A stretch of DNA of 64,000 bases from Helicobacter sp. MIT 11-5569 (GCF_000765695.2 NZ_JRPB02000007.1:1-64000); one strand, 5' to 3'; shown: positions 1-8,804, counted from the first letter of the stretch. Numbers and translations: made by a program. The notes: generated from the sequence alone by a model not told the origin.

Positions 1-102
1 CAAGATAATGTGAGTGTAGCTAATAGCACGAATGATATTACACGCACAGTTAATCAGATTGCTGATGATATTCTAAGTGATGTGAATAAGAAGAGGTTTT
101 AA
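1..102 (+). CDS. C-terminal tail of a probable methyl-accepting chemotaxis protein (partial)
   Basis: The window opens inside an open reading frame that ends in TAA at 100-102. The 33 visible residues are polar and helical and end in DVNKKRF. This resembles the C-terminal end of epsilonproteobacterial chemoreceptor signalling domains, where a heptad helix is followed by a short basic tail. The rest of the gene lies upstream of the window, so sensor domain and ligand cannot be judged. The assignment rests on this tail alone and is tentative. Confidence 0.45.
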   Translation, partial: QDNVSVANSTNDITRTVNQIADDILSDVNKKRF

Positions 103-134
103 AGAATCACTTTTAGGGCTAAAGGATAATAGGA

Positions 135-905
135 ATGCAAACGCAACTTGCAAAGCGGATTATTCCTTGCCTTGATATTAAAGATGGGCGTGTAGTAAAG
201 GGTATAAACTTTCTAGGGCTTCAAGACGCAGGCGACCCTGTGGAAGTCGCAAAACGTTATAATGATGAAGAGGCTGATGAGATTACATTTTTAGACATCA
301 CAGCAACCCTTGAAGCTAGAAAAACAACGCTTGATATGGTGCATAAAGTCGCGCAAGAAGTTTTTATTCCATTGACTGTTGGAGGTGGGATTGCAAGCAT
401 AGAGCAAATGTATGATTTGCTAAATGCAGGTTGTGATAAGATTAGTTTAAATTCTGCAGCAATTAAAAATCCAGACTTAATCACGCAAGGTGCAAAACGC
501 TTTGGCTCTCAATGTATTGTCGTAGCAATAGACGCAAGACGCAACCCTAATGGCTCTTGGGAGATTTACACACATGGAGGGCGGAATCCCACAGGAATTG
601 ATTTATTAGAGTGGGCAAAAGAAGTGTATGATAGGGGTGCTGGGGAGATTTTATTAACAAGTATGGATTGCGATGGGACAAAAAATGGTTATGACCTAGA
701 GCAGTTGCGTGCAGTCTCAAGCAGTGTTGGGATTCCACTTATTGCAAGTGGAGGTGCTGGGAGTATGGAGCATATTTTGAAAGCCTTTGAAAATGGTGCA
801 GACGCGGCACTTGCTGCTTCAATTTTTCATTATCAAGAAATTAGCATTAAAGCATTAAAAGCTTTTTTAAAAACACATAGAATCCCTGTTAGAATAACAG
901 ATTAA
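135..905 (+). CDS. hisF: Imidazole glycerol phosphate synthase cyclase subunit HisF
   Basis: HisF is the cyclase half of the HisH-HisF synthase. It uses ammonia delivered by HisH to convert PRFAR into imidazole glycerol phosphate and AICAR, step five of histidine synthesis, in the cytosol. The 256 residues span the usual length of this (beta/alpha)8 barrel. Both catalytic aspartates are visible, in [12 protein letters not shown] near residue 14 and VVAIDARR near residue 133. The phosphate-binding glycine motifs VGGGI and ASGGAGS are also present. The start follows AGGA-like sequence at 121-132. No other his gene is adjacent, so the pathway is scattered, as in other epsilonproteobacteria. Confidence 0.96.
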   Translation: MQTQLAKRIIPCLDIKDGRVVKGINFLGLQDAGDPVEVAKRYNDEEADEITFLDITATLEARKTTLDMVHKVAQEVFIPLTVGGGIASIEQMYDLLNAGCDKISLNSAAIKNPDLITQGAKRFGSQCIVVAIDARRNPNGSWEIYTHGGRNPTGIDLLEWAKEVYDRGAGEILLTSMDCDGTKNGYDLEQLRAVSSSVGIPLIASGGAGSMEHILKAFENGADAALAASIFHYQEISIKALKAFLKTHRIPVRITD

Positions 906-910
906 AACGT

Positions 911-2659
911 TTAAGATTCTTTTTTGGGACGTTTTTCTTCAATCCATTCCACAAGTTTTGGGTCAAAATCTTTGTAGCTTCTTAAGCGGAAGAAATCCCC
1001 TTCTTTTTCGACTTCAAAGAAATGCGCTGGAGCACTTTGGCTAAGCATTGTTTTTAGCGTTTCTTCGTGTTTTCCTGCATAGATTTTAAATTTCACCATT
1101 GTTTCTGCTTCTGAAATTTCTTTGCGAATAATCATTTTTGCTAGTAGCGCACCCTCATCAATACCTTTTAAGCGCACTTCATTGGTATAGTAAAGATTAA
1201 TAATATCTTTGTATTCGTCCAAAAGACGTTTATATTGTTCTAAAGCCTTTTCATATTGCTCTACAATAGATTGTAAGTTTTTAGGTAATGGCTCATCTGG
1301 CTTTTCTTCTGCATCATTGCGGATTTTGTGCGCTTTTCCTTGACTTGCGAGCAAATACGCATACACTTCGTCTAATTGTTTTCTCAAATGCCGTAAGCGG
1401 ATTTTGATTTGGTCAGATAGCATAACATATTCTATGCGGTCGCGTCTTGAAAAAGCAAATTTCGCTGGGTTTAACTCAAAGGTGTTATGTTCGCCTAAAA
1501 TATTATCCACAACAAGACTAAATCTAGGGTAGATTTCATTATAAGAGCGCACATCTTTAATATAGATATAATCTGCGATGATTGTCCCGCCAAGCGTGCT
1601 ATTAATATAAGCAACTTTTGCTTCAACACTTCCTTTTTCAAGCACATCAATGACAACAGTATGTGCCTTTACCTCACCGCGATGAGAACCGATAAATGCA
1701 ATATCTGTTTGGATTTTTGCGTTACTATGCGTTTTTCCATCAATATTTAAGGATTCTTGTTGCGTTTCAACTTGATTGGACTCTGATTTTGTTGTGGTAT
1801 CTAGCTCATCACTGATGATAAAACAAAAAGGCTTCACTTCTTTTAAGAAACCATTTTTTGTTGCTTGGTATTTAATAACATTAGAATCGCTCCGCGCACG
1901 GATACTAGCATCAGTTTGAATCGCATTTGTGGTGATAGCTTTCATAGGGATAAAATCGCCTTTTAAATTGCGCCCAATACTTCCATTAATAGGCTTTGTA
2001 TAGGTAAAAAGCTCATCGCCTTTATTAACAGCTTGCATACATACTTTTGGTTGAAAAGAACCTATAGGGTTTCGCGTGGGGTCATTTTGGAGTTTGCAAA
2101 GACATTCGAGCACCCCATCTTTTCCTTCTGTGCTTGCTACACCAACACCAATATTTAGAGTAAGTTTTGGCACAATATTGCCTTGTTTGAGGGCAAAAAC
2201 AAAGGCATCAATTTTTTGGGAGAGTTTGTTGTATTCTCGAATACCTATAAGATAACCTTGCAAAACCATTGTTTTATAAAGTTCTTGATAAATATCTTCT
2301 TTGATAGAATCATGGTATTTAGTCTTGTTGTTGCATAAAAGCACAGCACGCAAAATTGTATCTTCGCTTGGAAATAGCTTGAAGCCAAAGGTGCGTTCAG
2401 GTTTTTGTGATTTTTTGCACACTTCGATTTTATAGACTTGTTTAATATCAATATTTGCAGTGAAATTAGAGTTTTTGCTAAAAATGTTTGTATCATTTAT
2501 GAGTTTATATTTGTTTTCACCTTTTTTACTATAAAAAGTGCGGAATCCTAGTAGATAAAAGTCGATTTCTTCTCCCGCGCTTTTTTGTGCTTGAAGGAGA
2601 AATTGGCGTAAATTGCTAATATCGTTAAAAACTTTAAATCCACGCGATTCAAATTGCAT
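911..2659 (-). CDS. fapA: FapA-family (DUF342) flagellar assembly/polymerisation protein
   Basis: The 582-residue protein has the FapA (DUF342) pattern. The middle part (about residues 230-390) carries repeated beta-strand segments such as IGRNLKGDFIPMK and HTVVIDVLEKGSVEAKVAYI, consistent with a right-handed beta-helix. A coiled-coil stretch of about 100 residues follows, rich in QYEKALEQYKRLLDEYK-type heptads, and then a short C-terminal domain. In Vibrio, FapA helps place a polar flagellum or its regulators; the role here is inferred from family. It lies 12 bases downstream of the hemerythrin gene on the same strand and is probably cotranscribed with it. It is convergent with hisF, with only 5 bases between stop codons. 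Confidence 0.72.
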   Translation of the reverse strand: MQFESRGFKVFNDISNLRQFLLQAQKSAGEEIDFYLLGFRTFYSKKGENKYKLINDTNIFSKNSNFTANIDIKQVYKIEVCKKSQKPERTFGFKLFPSEDTILRAVLLCNNKTKYHDSIKEDIYQELYKTMVLQGYLIGIREYNKLSQKIDAFVFALKQGNIVPKLTLNIGVGVASTEGKDGVLECLCKLQNDPTRNPIGSFQPKVCMQAVNKGDELFTYTKPINGSIGRNLKGDFIPMKAITTNAIQTDASIRARSDSNVIKYQATKNGFLKEVKPFCFIISDELDTTTKSESNQVETQQESLNIDGKTHSNAKIQTDIAFIGSHRGEVKAHTVVIDVLEKGSVEAKVAYINSTLGGTIIADYIYIKDVRSYNEIYPRFSLVVDNILGEHNTFELNPAKFAFSRRDRIEYVMLSDQIKIRLRHLRKQLDEVYAYLLASQGKAHKIRNDAEEKPDEPLPKNLQSIVEQYEKALEQYKRLLDEYKDIINLYYTNEVRLKGIDEGALLAKMIIRKEISEAETMVKFKIYAGKHEETLKTMLSQSAPAHFFEVEKEGDFFRLRSYKDFDPKLVEWIEEKRPKKES

Positions 2660-2671
2660 AACTTTTAAATC

Positions 2672-3337
2672 CTAAAATTGTTTGAAATATTTTTGTGCGA
2701 GTGCTTCAAAATTGTCTTCATTATCCAAACCACAATCTCTATAAACTAAAGGTTGTTTGCAAGTTTTGCAGCGCACAAAAGTTCCATCTTCTTGCATAAT
2801 TTTGTGTAGAGAATCACAAACTTGAAATTCTTTTAAAGGACAAAGGCAGATGTATTTATGCGTTGCTTCATTTGCTACATCATAGCGTTCAGCTAGCATT
2901 TTTGTTTTTTGTTCTAGGCTATAAGGAATCTCTTTAATATCGTGCAAGCGATTGCGGTAGCTTTCAATTTGTTTATCTTCAATTAAAATATGGTCAAGTA
3001 GCCAATTTTTTAAGCAGTTATGAAATTCTTTCGCACAAGTATCCACATCTTCTAAATCCATCATTAGCATAGAAATATTAGAAACAAGCTCTCTGTGCAA
3101 GGTTTTGTGTTTGTTTAAAAAGGGATAACCAATATGCTGCATATAAGTTTCTTCTGCTTTAAAATGCTCTTGAGCACTTTCTATTGCTTCATTCATTTGT
3201 TTTTCTAAATTTTGAGATTTATTTTGAGAGGAATCTTTGGTAAGTGCTAGGGCATCAGCAATTTGTTGTAGAAATTTTTTGTGTTGTTCATCTAGGTGCT
3301 GATTTTTAATACTAAATTCTTCACTCCACTCTAACAT
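2672..3337 (-). CDS. Bacteriohemerythrin with a C-terminal cysteine-rich extension
   Basis: The first 135 residues form a hemerythrin domain with a full di-iron ligand set: H14/H19 in NQHLDEQH, H and E in HFKAEE, two His in HKTLH, and H plus D in DHILIED. Such proteins bind oxygen or sense it at a non-haem di-iron centre. The last 85 residues are an extension with cysteine pairs (ICLCPLKEFQVC, then RCKTCKQPLVYRDC), which looks like a small zinc-ribbon-like module. The 221-residue length is well above that of a plain bacteriohemerythrin (about 130-150). The start is well supported by AGGGGA just upstream. The next gene downstream is fapA, so a motility or oxygen-taxis link is possible but inferred. 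Confidence 0.85.
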   Translation of the reverse strand: MLEWSEEFSIKNQHLDEQHKKFLQQIADALALTKDSSQNKSQNLEKQMNEAIESAQEHFKAEETYMQHIGYPFLNKHKTLHRELVSNISMLMMDLEDVDTCAKEFHNCLKNWLLDHILIEDKQIESYRNRLHDIKEIPYSLEQKTKMLAERYDVANEATHKYICLCPLKEFQVCDSLHKIMQEDGTFVRCKTCKQPLVYRDCGLDNEDNFEALAQKYFKQF

Positions 3338-3446
3338 AGTCCCCTGCCTATTTCTATTTATTACTTCCTTCTTCCAAACTCAAAATTATAATATTTTATG
3401 CTTTAAAGTTAGTTTTGGAATAAAATTTATTTTGTATCTTTTTAGA

Positions 3447-3452
3447 TATAAT
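3447..3452 (+). promoter_or_regulatory. Candidate sigma70 -10 box for proA
   Basis: A perfect TATAAT lies 30 bases before the chosen proA start. Transcription would begin near 3459, which excludes the longer in-frame start at 3432 and supports ATG 3483. No convincing -35 is visible, which is usual in epsilonproteobacteria. Confidence 0.55.
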
Positions 3453-3482
3453 GCAGGATTAAATTTTTGTAAGGAATTTAGA

Positions 3483-4739
3483 ATGCGCTTACAAGAGCAG
3501 TTGCAAAAAACACGCGCTACAAAGGAGATTTTAGCGGTATTGCCACATAGTGTGCGTGCAGAATTTTTACGCAAATGTGCTGGAGCATTACTAGAAGCTT
3601 CTCCTAAAATTTTGGCTGCAAATGCTAAAGATTTAGAATATGCAAAGGGGCTAAATCTAAGTGTATCAATGCTAAAGCGTTTAGAGTTAAATGCAGAGAA
3701 ATTAAAAGGCATGGCAGAATCTTTACGCGAGATTGCAGACTTTCCAGACCCTTTAAATAAGATTTTAGATGGGTTTAGCAACCATTGTGATTTAAAAATT
3801 GAGAAGGTAAGCGTGCCTTTAGGGGTGGTGGCTGTGATTTATGAATCACGTCCTAATGTAACAAGCGATGTCGCGGCACTTTGTTTTAAAAGTGGCAATG
3901 CGTGTATCTTAAAAGGTGGCAAAGAAGCGCAAAATAGCAATGAAGCGATTATGCAGGTTTTTTATGAGGTTTTAAACGCATTTAAATTACCAAAAGATTG
4001 TATGGTGTTGTTACCTGCGATGAAAGATAGAGAAGAGCTAAAAGAGATTTTAGGAGCTAAGGGATTCATTGATTTAGTGATTCCACGCGGAGGAGAGGGA
4101 TTGATTCATTTTGTGAGTGAAAATGCAAAAGTTCCTGTGATTAAGCAAGATAAAGGAGTGTGCCATATTTTTGCACACCATACTTGTAAGATAGAATCCG
4201 CAATTCCTGTAATCGTCAATGCAAAAACTGCATATCCTAGTGCGTGTAATGCTTGTGAAACTTTGCTTATAGATTCTGTTTTTGCTGAAGAATTTTTACC
4301 TGTTGTGGCAAAAACATTGTGTGAAAATGGAACACTTTTAAAAGGTTGTGCAGAAAGTTGTGCGATTTTGGCAAAAAGTGGAATCGCATGTGAGGAGATT
4401 CCACTTAGTGAATACCATAGAGAATATGGAGAGAATATTTTAAATTTACGCATTGTAGAAGGTTTGCAAGGCGCATTAGAACATATTAATCTTTTTAGTA
4501 GTCAGCATAGTGAGGCGATTTTAAGCGAGGATTATAGCGTGATTGAAGAGTTTTTAAATGCGGTGGATTCTGCATGTGTGTATGCGAATGCTTCTACGCG
4601 TTTTAGCGATGGTGGGGAGTTTGGCTATGGGGCTGAAGTTGGAATCTCAACTGCAAAAATCCACGCACGCGGTCCTTTGGGCGTAGATTCTTTAACAATT
4701 TATAAATACAAAATTCGCGGAAACTATCAAGTGCGTTAA
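3483..4739 (+). CDS. proA: Gamma-glutamyl phosphate reductase
   Basis: ProA reduces gamma-glutamyl phosphate to glutamate semialdehyde with NADPH, the second step of proline synthesis. The 418-residue length matches the family. Visible family features include the conserved VPLGVVAVIYESRPNVTSD segment near residues 105-123, the catalytic cysteine region TAYPSACNACETLL, and the C-terminal HARGPLGVDSL motif. I chose ATG 3483 because AAGGA sits 9 bases upstream and the -10 box lies between the longer start and this one. proB is not adjacent. Confidence 0.95.
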   Translation: MRLQEQLQKTRATKEILAVLPHSVRAEFLRKCAGALLEASPKILAANAKDLEYAKGLNLSVSMLKRLELNAEKLKGMAESLREIADFPDPLNKILDGFSNHCDLKIEKVSVPLGVVAVIYESRPNVTSDVAALCFKSGNACILKGGKEAQNSNEAIMQVFYEVLNAFKLPKDCMVLLPAMKDREELKEILGAKGFIDLVIPRGGEGLIHFVSENAKVPVIKQDKGVCHIFAHHTCKIESAIPVIVNAKTAYPSACNACETLLIDSVFAEEFLPVVAKTLCENGTLLKGCAESCAILAKSGIACEEIPLSEYHREYGENILNLRIVEGLQGALEHINLFSSQHSEAILSEDYSVIEEFLNAVDSACVYANASTRFSDGGEFGYGAEVGISTAKIHARGPLGVDSLTIYKYKIRGNYQVR

Positions 4740-4795
4740 ATCCTTGCGTATCTTAGTTTTGGGCGTAAGATTCTAAATAAATATTACAAGATATT

Positions 4796-5835
4796 TTATT
4801 TTTGTTGCTTTTTTAATTTTTGGATTCTATCTAAACACTTTTTTGTATATGTTGCATAATAGTGCTTATAGTTTTGCGCCCAGTTTTTTGGCAAATACAC
4901 TGCGTCAAACTCTCCTCCATAGCTTCCGCCAATGCAGTTATAACGCTCTTTTGTTTTGTTGATGATGAGAGTTGGAATCCGTAAAATATCTGCAATATGG
5001 ATATTGCCTGTGTTTAGGCTAAGCAATACATTAAAATGCTTTGTGAGTGCGATAAGATTAATGAGTTGGTTATCGTTTTCAAAAATAGAAATATTTTGTT
5101 CCTTAAAGGGTTCGAGCTTGCAAGGATTCTCTTTGTAGGTTAGCATAATAAAAAGAATGTTGGGAAATTGACTTGCGAGTAATTGTGCAAGATTTATCCA
5201 GTCTTGTGTGTCAAAGTTAAAAAGTGCCGATGAACCAAAAGGGTTGATACCAACGATTGCTTCATAGGGTTTGTCATTTTTGCATTGCTCTAAAAAGGTG
5301 TGAATTTTGTCTTGGTTTTCTTGCGGAATCTGGAATCGCACTTGTGCAAAGTCAATTTTGGAAATGTTATTATCATAATATTTGGGATTGATTTGTCTAA
5401 CAAGACGCAAAATCTTCTCTGTGCCATGCACAAAATAGCTAATCATCATCAAGGGAGATTTAAACTTGAAATTCAACAATGTGTGCATATGCAATTCTGT
5501 AACCACTCTTTTTGTTGCACTATTGTTTGCAACTTTAATCTTCCATGAAGTGCGGTGCAAAAGGAGTAGAATATCTACAGGGTGTGCCTTTAGACAATCA
5601 GCAAAGTTTTTCTCCCTTGTGGTCTTATCTGTGGTATCAACATGCACGACTTCATCTATAAAATCTAAATACTGGTAGGTCGCCCCCCCCCCTGTAGATT
5701 TGTAAAAACAATAATTTTTGCATTTGGGTAAAGTTTTTTAGCCGCGAAAAACCCCTTAATCGCTATTACACAATCCCCAACTTGTGTATGTGTGCGTTCA
5801 AATCCTATAACTTTAGGAGAATTTTGGAGATTCAA
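4796..5835 (-). CDS. Phase-variable GT9 heptosyltransferase-like glycosyltransferase, out of frame as sequenced
   Basis: This is a glycosyltransferase family 9 protein of the ADP-heptose:LPS heptosyltransferase type. Both halves are recognisable but in different frames. The N-terminal part reads from TTG 5835 and contains RTHTQVGDCVIAIK and YPNAKIIVFTNLQ. The C-terminal part (MHVDTTDK onward) contains IVGINPFGSSALFN and LSLNTGNIHIADIL, the nucleotide-sugar site of the family. The break is a run of 10 C on the plus strand at 5683-5692, read as poly-G. I worked out that 8 or 11 G join the two halves; 11 G gives 346 residues, the normal size. With 10 G the gene is OFF. It directly follows ppk2 in the same frame, after a single TGA. 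A likely role is adding a variable sugar to lipooligosaccharide. The acceptor and donor are unknown. Confidence 0.85.
5683..5692. repeat. Poly-C/poly-G contingency tract, 10 units
   Basis: A run of 10 C (10 G in the sense of the gene) lies about 49 codons into the GT9 gene. Long G tracts inside surface-glycan genes of Helicobacter and Campylobacter mutate by slipped-strand mispairing and switch genes on and off. The frame arithmetic here (in frame with 8 or 11) fits that behaviour. Confidence 0.9.
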
Positions 5836-5850
5836 AGTTCTTCTTTCTTC

Positions 5851-6747
5851 TCAATCTTTCTTTTTCTTCTCTTTTTTCTCTTTCTTTTCTTTTTCTTTCT
5901 TTTTGTTTCCAATTTCACTATTTGCATCAGCTGAAAACATTTTTACGCTAGAGTAGTAGGATACAATTCCCGGGTCTGCTAGCAAGCAAACATTTTCGGC
6001 ATCTTTATCTTCATAGTCAATCTTAGAAAGTAAGATTCTAGCAAGATTGATTCTTGCGCGTTTTTTGTCATTAGAATCCACGATAAGCCAAGGTGCAAAA
6101 GGCGTATGTGTGCGTGAAAACATTTTTTCAAAGGCTTCTGTATATTCATCCCATAAATTTAAGGATATTTCATCGATTGGGCTTAGTTTCCAACGCTTTA
6201 ATGGTTCATCTTTACGACTTTCAATACGCTTTTTTTGTTCTTCTCTTCCAACATCTAAGAAAAATTTGAAAAGAATATAGCCACTTTCAATTAGCATTTG
6301 CTCTAAGTGGGCAACCTGAATAATGAATTCTCTGTATTGCTCATTGGTGCAAAACTCCATAACCTTTTCTACTCCCGCACGGTTATACCAACTGCGGTCA
6401 AAGAAGACGATTTCCCCTCCATTTGGTAATTGGTCAATATAACGTTGAAAATACCATTGCGTGTTTTCAACATTACTTGGTTTTTGTAAAGCAACTACGC
6501 GACAACCTCGTGGATTAAGATGCTCACGTAAAGCTTTAATCGTCCCACCTTTTCCTGCTGCATCACGACCTTCTAAAATAATAATAATTTTTTTATTATA
6601 TTTTTTTACCCAATTTTGCAATTTAATAAGTTCAATTTGCAGTTTTACAATCTCTTTTTCGTAAAATTTTCTGTTTAATTTGCCTTTTCCATTATAAACT
6701 TCGCCCGGTTTTTCATCTTCTGGGCGCACCACTAAAACTTTAGCCAT
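5851..6747 (-). CDS. ppk2: Polyphosphate kinase 2 (PPK2 class)
   Basis: PPK2 enzymes transfer phosphate between polyphosphate and nucleotides, usually GDP or ADP to GTP or ATP. The 298-residue protein shows the Walker A loop EGRDAAGKGGTIKAL near residue 50, the lid/Walker B region FFDRSWYNRAGVEKVM near residue 110, and the conserved DEPLKRWKLSPID segment. I chose ATG 6747 because GGAGG lies 5 bases upstream; a TTG four codons earlier overlaps that site. The last 18 residues are almost all Lys and Glu, encoded by a polypurine stretch that also precedes the GT9 start. The minus-strand TAGAAT at 6781-6786 is a possible -10 box. Confidence 0.93.
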   Translation of the reverse strand: MAKVLVVRPEDEKPGEVYNGKGKLNRKFYEKEIVKLQIELIKLQNWVKKYNKKIIIILEGRDAAGKGGTIKALREHLNPRGCRVVALQKPSNVENTQWYFQRYIDQLPNGGEIVFFDRSWYNRAGVEKVMEFCTNEQYREFIIQVAHLEQMLIESGYILFKFFLDVGREEQKKRIESRKDEPLKRWKLSPIDEISLNLWDEYTEAFEKMFSRTHTPFAPWLIVDSNDKKRARINLARILLSKIDYEDKDAENVCLLADPGIVSYYSSVKMFSADANSEIGNKKKEKEKKEKKEKKKKD

Positions 6748-6825
6748 ATTTACCTCCAAAAATAAGCTTAAAATGGCTAAAATTCTACCATACTAAGGAT
6801 TAAAATAAAGCAAAAAGGTGAAAAA

Positions 6826-7851
6826 ATGAATCTTTTAATTTGTGTTGGTGAGAATTATCGCGACTTTGCACCTTTGAATCAATATGTGCAAAATATAGCG
6901 CGTAACCATTTTGGAATCGTGCATCAAATGTTGTTTTGTGATTCTGTTGATGAAGCACTTGATATGCGAAATGCCAAACAATGCCTTATTGCAATGCCGC
7001 AACAAGATTTCTCACAATTTGTAACACTAATGCAAGCGCAAACAAAAATAGAATGTAAAAGCATAGAAGAATTTGTAATGTTTGTATCAAGCGACAAATG
7101 TAACATTTGGCTTGTTGATTTGCTAAAAGCGCAAAATCTTGCACATTTAAAACCAACAAGCATAAAGCAGTCCTTGCTTTATCTTTATCCTCTTGGCATT
7201 GATGCGACTTCTGTTAAGATGCTATTAAGTGGAATCGCAAAGGATTTTGGCGTGAGTGTTTGTGTGTTAAACGCAGATTCTAATTTAGAGATTCTAAGTG
7301 CTACAAATGGGGATTTACAAAATTTTAAAAGAGAAGTGGAAGGAACTTTTGGGGACAAGATTTTTTCCACATTTCATTTAGAGCAAAGCATTATTGCATT
7401 GCTAGAAAGCAAGAATCTTAAGTTGGCAACTGCGGAGAGTTGCACAGGAGGACTAATCGCATATTCCTTGACAAAGCAAAGTGGGGCTAGCAATGTATTT
7501 GATGGTGGTGTGATTAGCTATGCAAATGCTATTAAAGAAGCTTGGCTTGGTGTAAGTGCGGAAAATCTTTCTCAATTTGGGGCAGTGAGTGAAGCAGTTG
7601 TGCGAGAGATGTTAAATGGGGCATTAAAGTTATCAGGAGCGGATTTTGCACTCGCTACAAGCGGTGTTGCAGGACCAAGTGGTGGAAGTGCTAGCAAACC
7701 GGTAGGAACTGTGTATATTGGGGCAAAAAGTGTTGATGGAGCAGAAATTATTGAAAGGCTGTATTTTAAAGGGAATCGCAATTATATTCAAGAGCAAGCA
7801 GTGCTGTATGCGCAGTTGTTGTTCTTAAAGATTTTTTTAAAAAACTATTGA
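6826..7851 (+). CDS. CinA-family protein with C-terminal PncC-type amidohydrolase domain
   Basis: The C-terminal half (about residues 190-341) is a CinA/PncC domain: ATAESCTGGLIA with its catalytic serine, then GGVISYANAIK, and TSGVAGPSGG. These domains deamidate nicotinamide mononucleotide in NAD recycling. The N-terminal 170 residues do not show the MoaB-like motif of full CinA proteins and appear divergent or unrelated. The start has AAAGGTG upstream. The stop codon TGA at 7849-7851 overlaps the -35 box of the tRNA promoter. It is divergent from ppk2. Confidence 0.8.
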   Translation: MNLLICVGENYRDFAPLNQYVQNIARNHFGIVHQMLFCDSVDEALDMRNAKQCLIAMPQQDFSQFVTLMQAQTKIECKSIEEFVMFVSSDKCNIWLVDLLKAQNLAHLKPTSIKQSLLYLYPLGIDATSVKMLLSGIAKDFGVSVCVLNADSNLEILSATNGDLQNFKREVEGTFGDKIFSTFHLEQSIIALLESKNLKLATAESCTGGLIAYSLTKQSGASNVFDGGVISYANAIKEAWLGVSAENLSQFGAVSEAVVREMLNGALKLSGADFALATSGVAGPSGGSASKPVGTVYIGAKSVDGAEIIERLYFKGNRNYIQEQAVLYAQLLFLKIFLKNY

Positions 7852-7876
7852 CTTTTATGTCCCAAATCTATATAAT
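7848..7876 (+). promoter_or_regulatory. Promoter of the tRNA-Lys-Glu-Val-Asp cluster
   Basis: TTGACT at 7848-7853 and TATAAT at 7871-7876 are 17 bases apart, a near-consensus sigma70 promoter. It begins 49 bases before tRNA-Lys and overlaps the end of the CinA-family gene. Confidence 0.85.
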
Positions 7877-7896
7877 TACACTTCCTTTTTATTTAC

Positions 7897-7972
7897 GACC
7901 CGCTAGCTCAGTTGGTAGAGCAATTCCCTTTTAAGGAATGGGCCGTTGGTTCGAATCCAACGCGGGTCACCA
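7897..7972 (+). tRNA. tRNA-Lys (UUU)
   Basis: Complete cloverleaf. The acceptor arms GACCCGC and GCGGGTC pair fully. The anticodon loop is CTTTTAA with anticodon TTT, the T arm contains GGTTCGAATCC, and CCA is encoded. First gene of a four-tRNA cluster. Confidence 0.96.
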
Positions 7973-7986
7973 CTATAAATAAAAGT

Positions 7987-8061
7987 GGCTCCTTCATCTA
8001 ACGGTTAGGATACCACCCTTTCACGGTGGCTACAGGGGTTCGAATCCCCTAGGAGTCACCA
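7987..8061 (+). tRNA. tRNA-Glu (UUC)
   Basis: Complete cloverleaf with anticodon TTC in loop CTTTCAC between CCACC and GGTGG. The acceptor GGCTCCT pairs with AGGAGTC through one G-U. CCA is encoded. Confidence 0.96.
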
Positions 8062-8079
8062 CTTTTATTTTTCTTCATC

Positions 8080-8155
8080 GGTCGCTTAGCTCAGTTGGTA
8101 GAGCGCCACCCTTACAAGGTGGATGTCATAAGTTCGAGTCTTATAGCGACCACCA
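8080..8155 (+). tRNA. tRNA-Val (UAC)
   Basis: Complete cloverleaf. The acceptor GGTCGCT pairs with AGCGACC. The anticodon is TAC in loop CTTACAA, the T loop is TTCGAGT, and CCA is encoded. Confidence 0.96.
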
Positions 8156-8160
8156 CTTTT

Positions 8161-8237
8161 GGAGCGGTAGTTCAGTTGGTTAGAATACCTGCCTGTCACG
8201 CAGGGGGTCGCGGGTTCGAGCCCCGTCCGCTCCGCCA
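8161..8237 (+). tRNA. tRNA-Asp (GUC)
   Basis: Complete cloverleaf. The acceptor GGAGCGG pairs with CCGCTCC. The anticodon is GTC in loop CTGTCAC between CCTGC and GCAGG. CCA is encoded. Last tRNA of the cluster. Confidence 0.96.
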
Positions 8238-8312
8238 CTTTTTAAAATCCCTTTTTATAATTATGAAATGTTAAACTTGAAACTATGAGATTCCATTCTT
8301 GTATGCAAAATA

Positions 8313-8804
8313 TTAGTTTGATTCTATTTCTTTAACTTCTAGTTTTGTGATTCTTGCTTTACCGAAAAGAATCTTTAAGGTTATAATAGCTTCTTGATTA
8401 GGTTTAGCAAGGGGATTTTCAAGCTTTTTTGCGTTTTCTTGTGTGGTGAAATATTTTTCTATTGCCTTTAAATGGATTTGATTAGAATAAGATTCCACTT
8501 TGCCTTGGATATAAAGCTGATTTTTGGGTGCTTGAGTTAGAATCTCGCCAAAGGTGAAAATCTCGCCATTAAGTTTTTGGAGTGAAACAAAAACCTCTGT
8601 ATTTTTGGGATATTTTTCTTTGGATTTCACTCCATAATCAAGCCTGACATAATGCCCAGCAAGTAAATCTCTTGGGTCGTATCCTTTTGCTATAACCTTA
8701 ACTTCATCTCCAAAATACACAGGCAAATAAGCATTAATAAACATTGCTCCAATCAAGACAAACTGCAACCCACAAGCAATCAAAAGCCATTTTTGTTTAA
8801 GCAT
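8313..8804 (-). CDS. GDYXXLXY-family membrane-anchored protein
   Basis: A 163-residue protein with one N-terminal membrane segment (WLLIACGLQFVLIGAMFINAYL) followed by a periplasmic domain. The family signature appears as AGHYVRLDYGV near residue 50, a His variant of the GDYXXLXY motif. I chose ATG 8804 because AGGAGA lies just upstream. It overlaps the end of the DUF2157 gene by 8 bases. These two families commonly sit together, but their molecular function is not established. Confidence 0.8.
   Translation of the reverse strand: MLKQKWLLIACGLQFVLIGAMFINAYLPVYFGDEVKVIAKGYDPRDLLAGHYVRLDYGVKSKEKYPKNTEVFVSLQKLNGEIFTFGEILTQAPKNQLYIQGKVESYSNQIHLKAIEKYFTTQENAKKLENPLAKPNQEAIITLKILFGKARITKLEVKEIESN

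Noticed and set aside
5300-5678. Plus-strand ORFs opposite the GT9 gene
   Set aside because: They are shadows of the minus-strand gene, have no ribosome sites and no recognisable domains.
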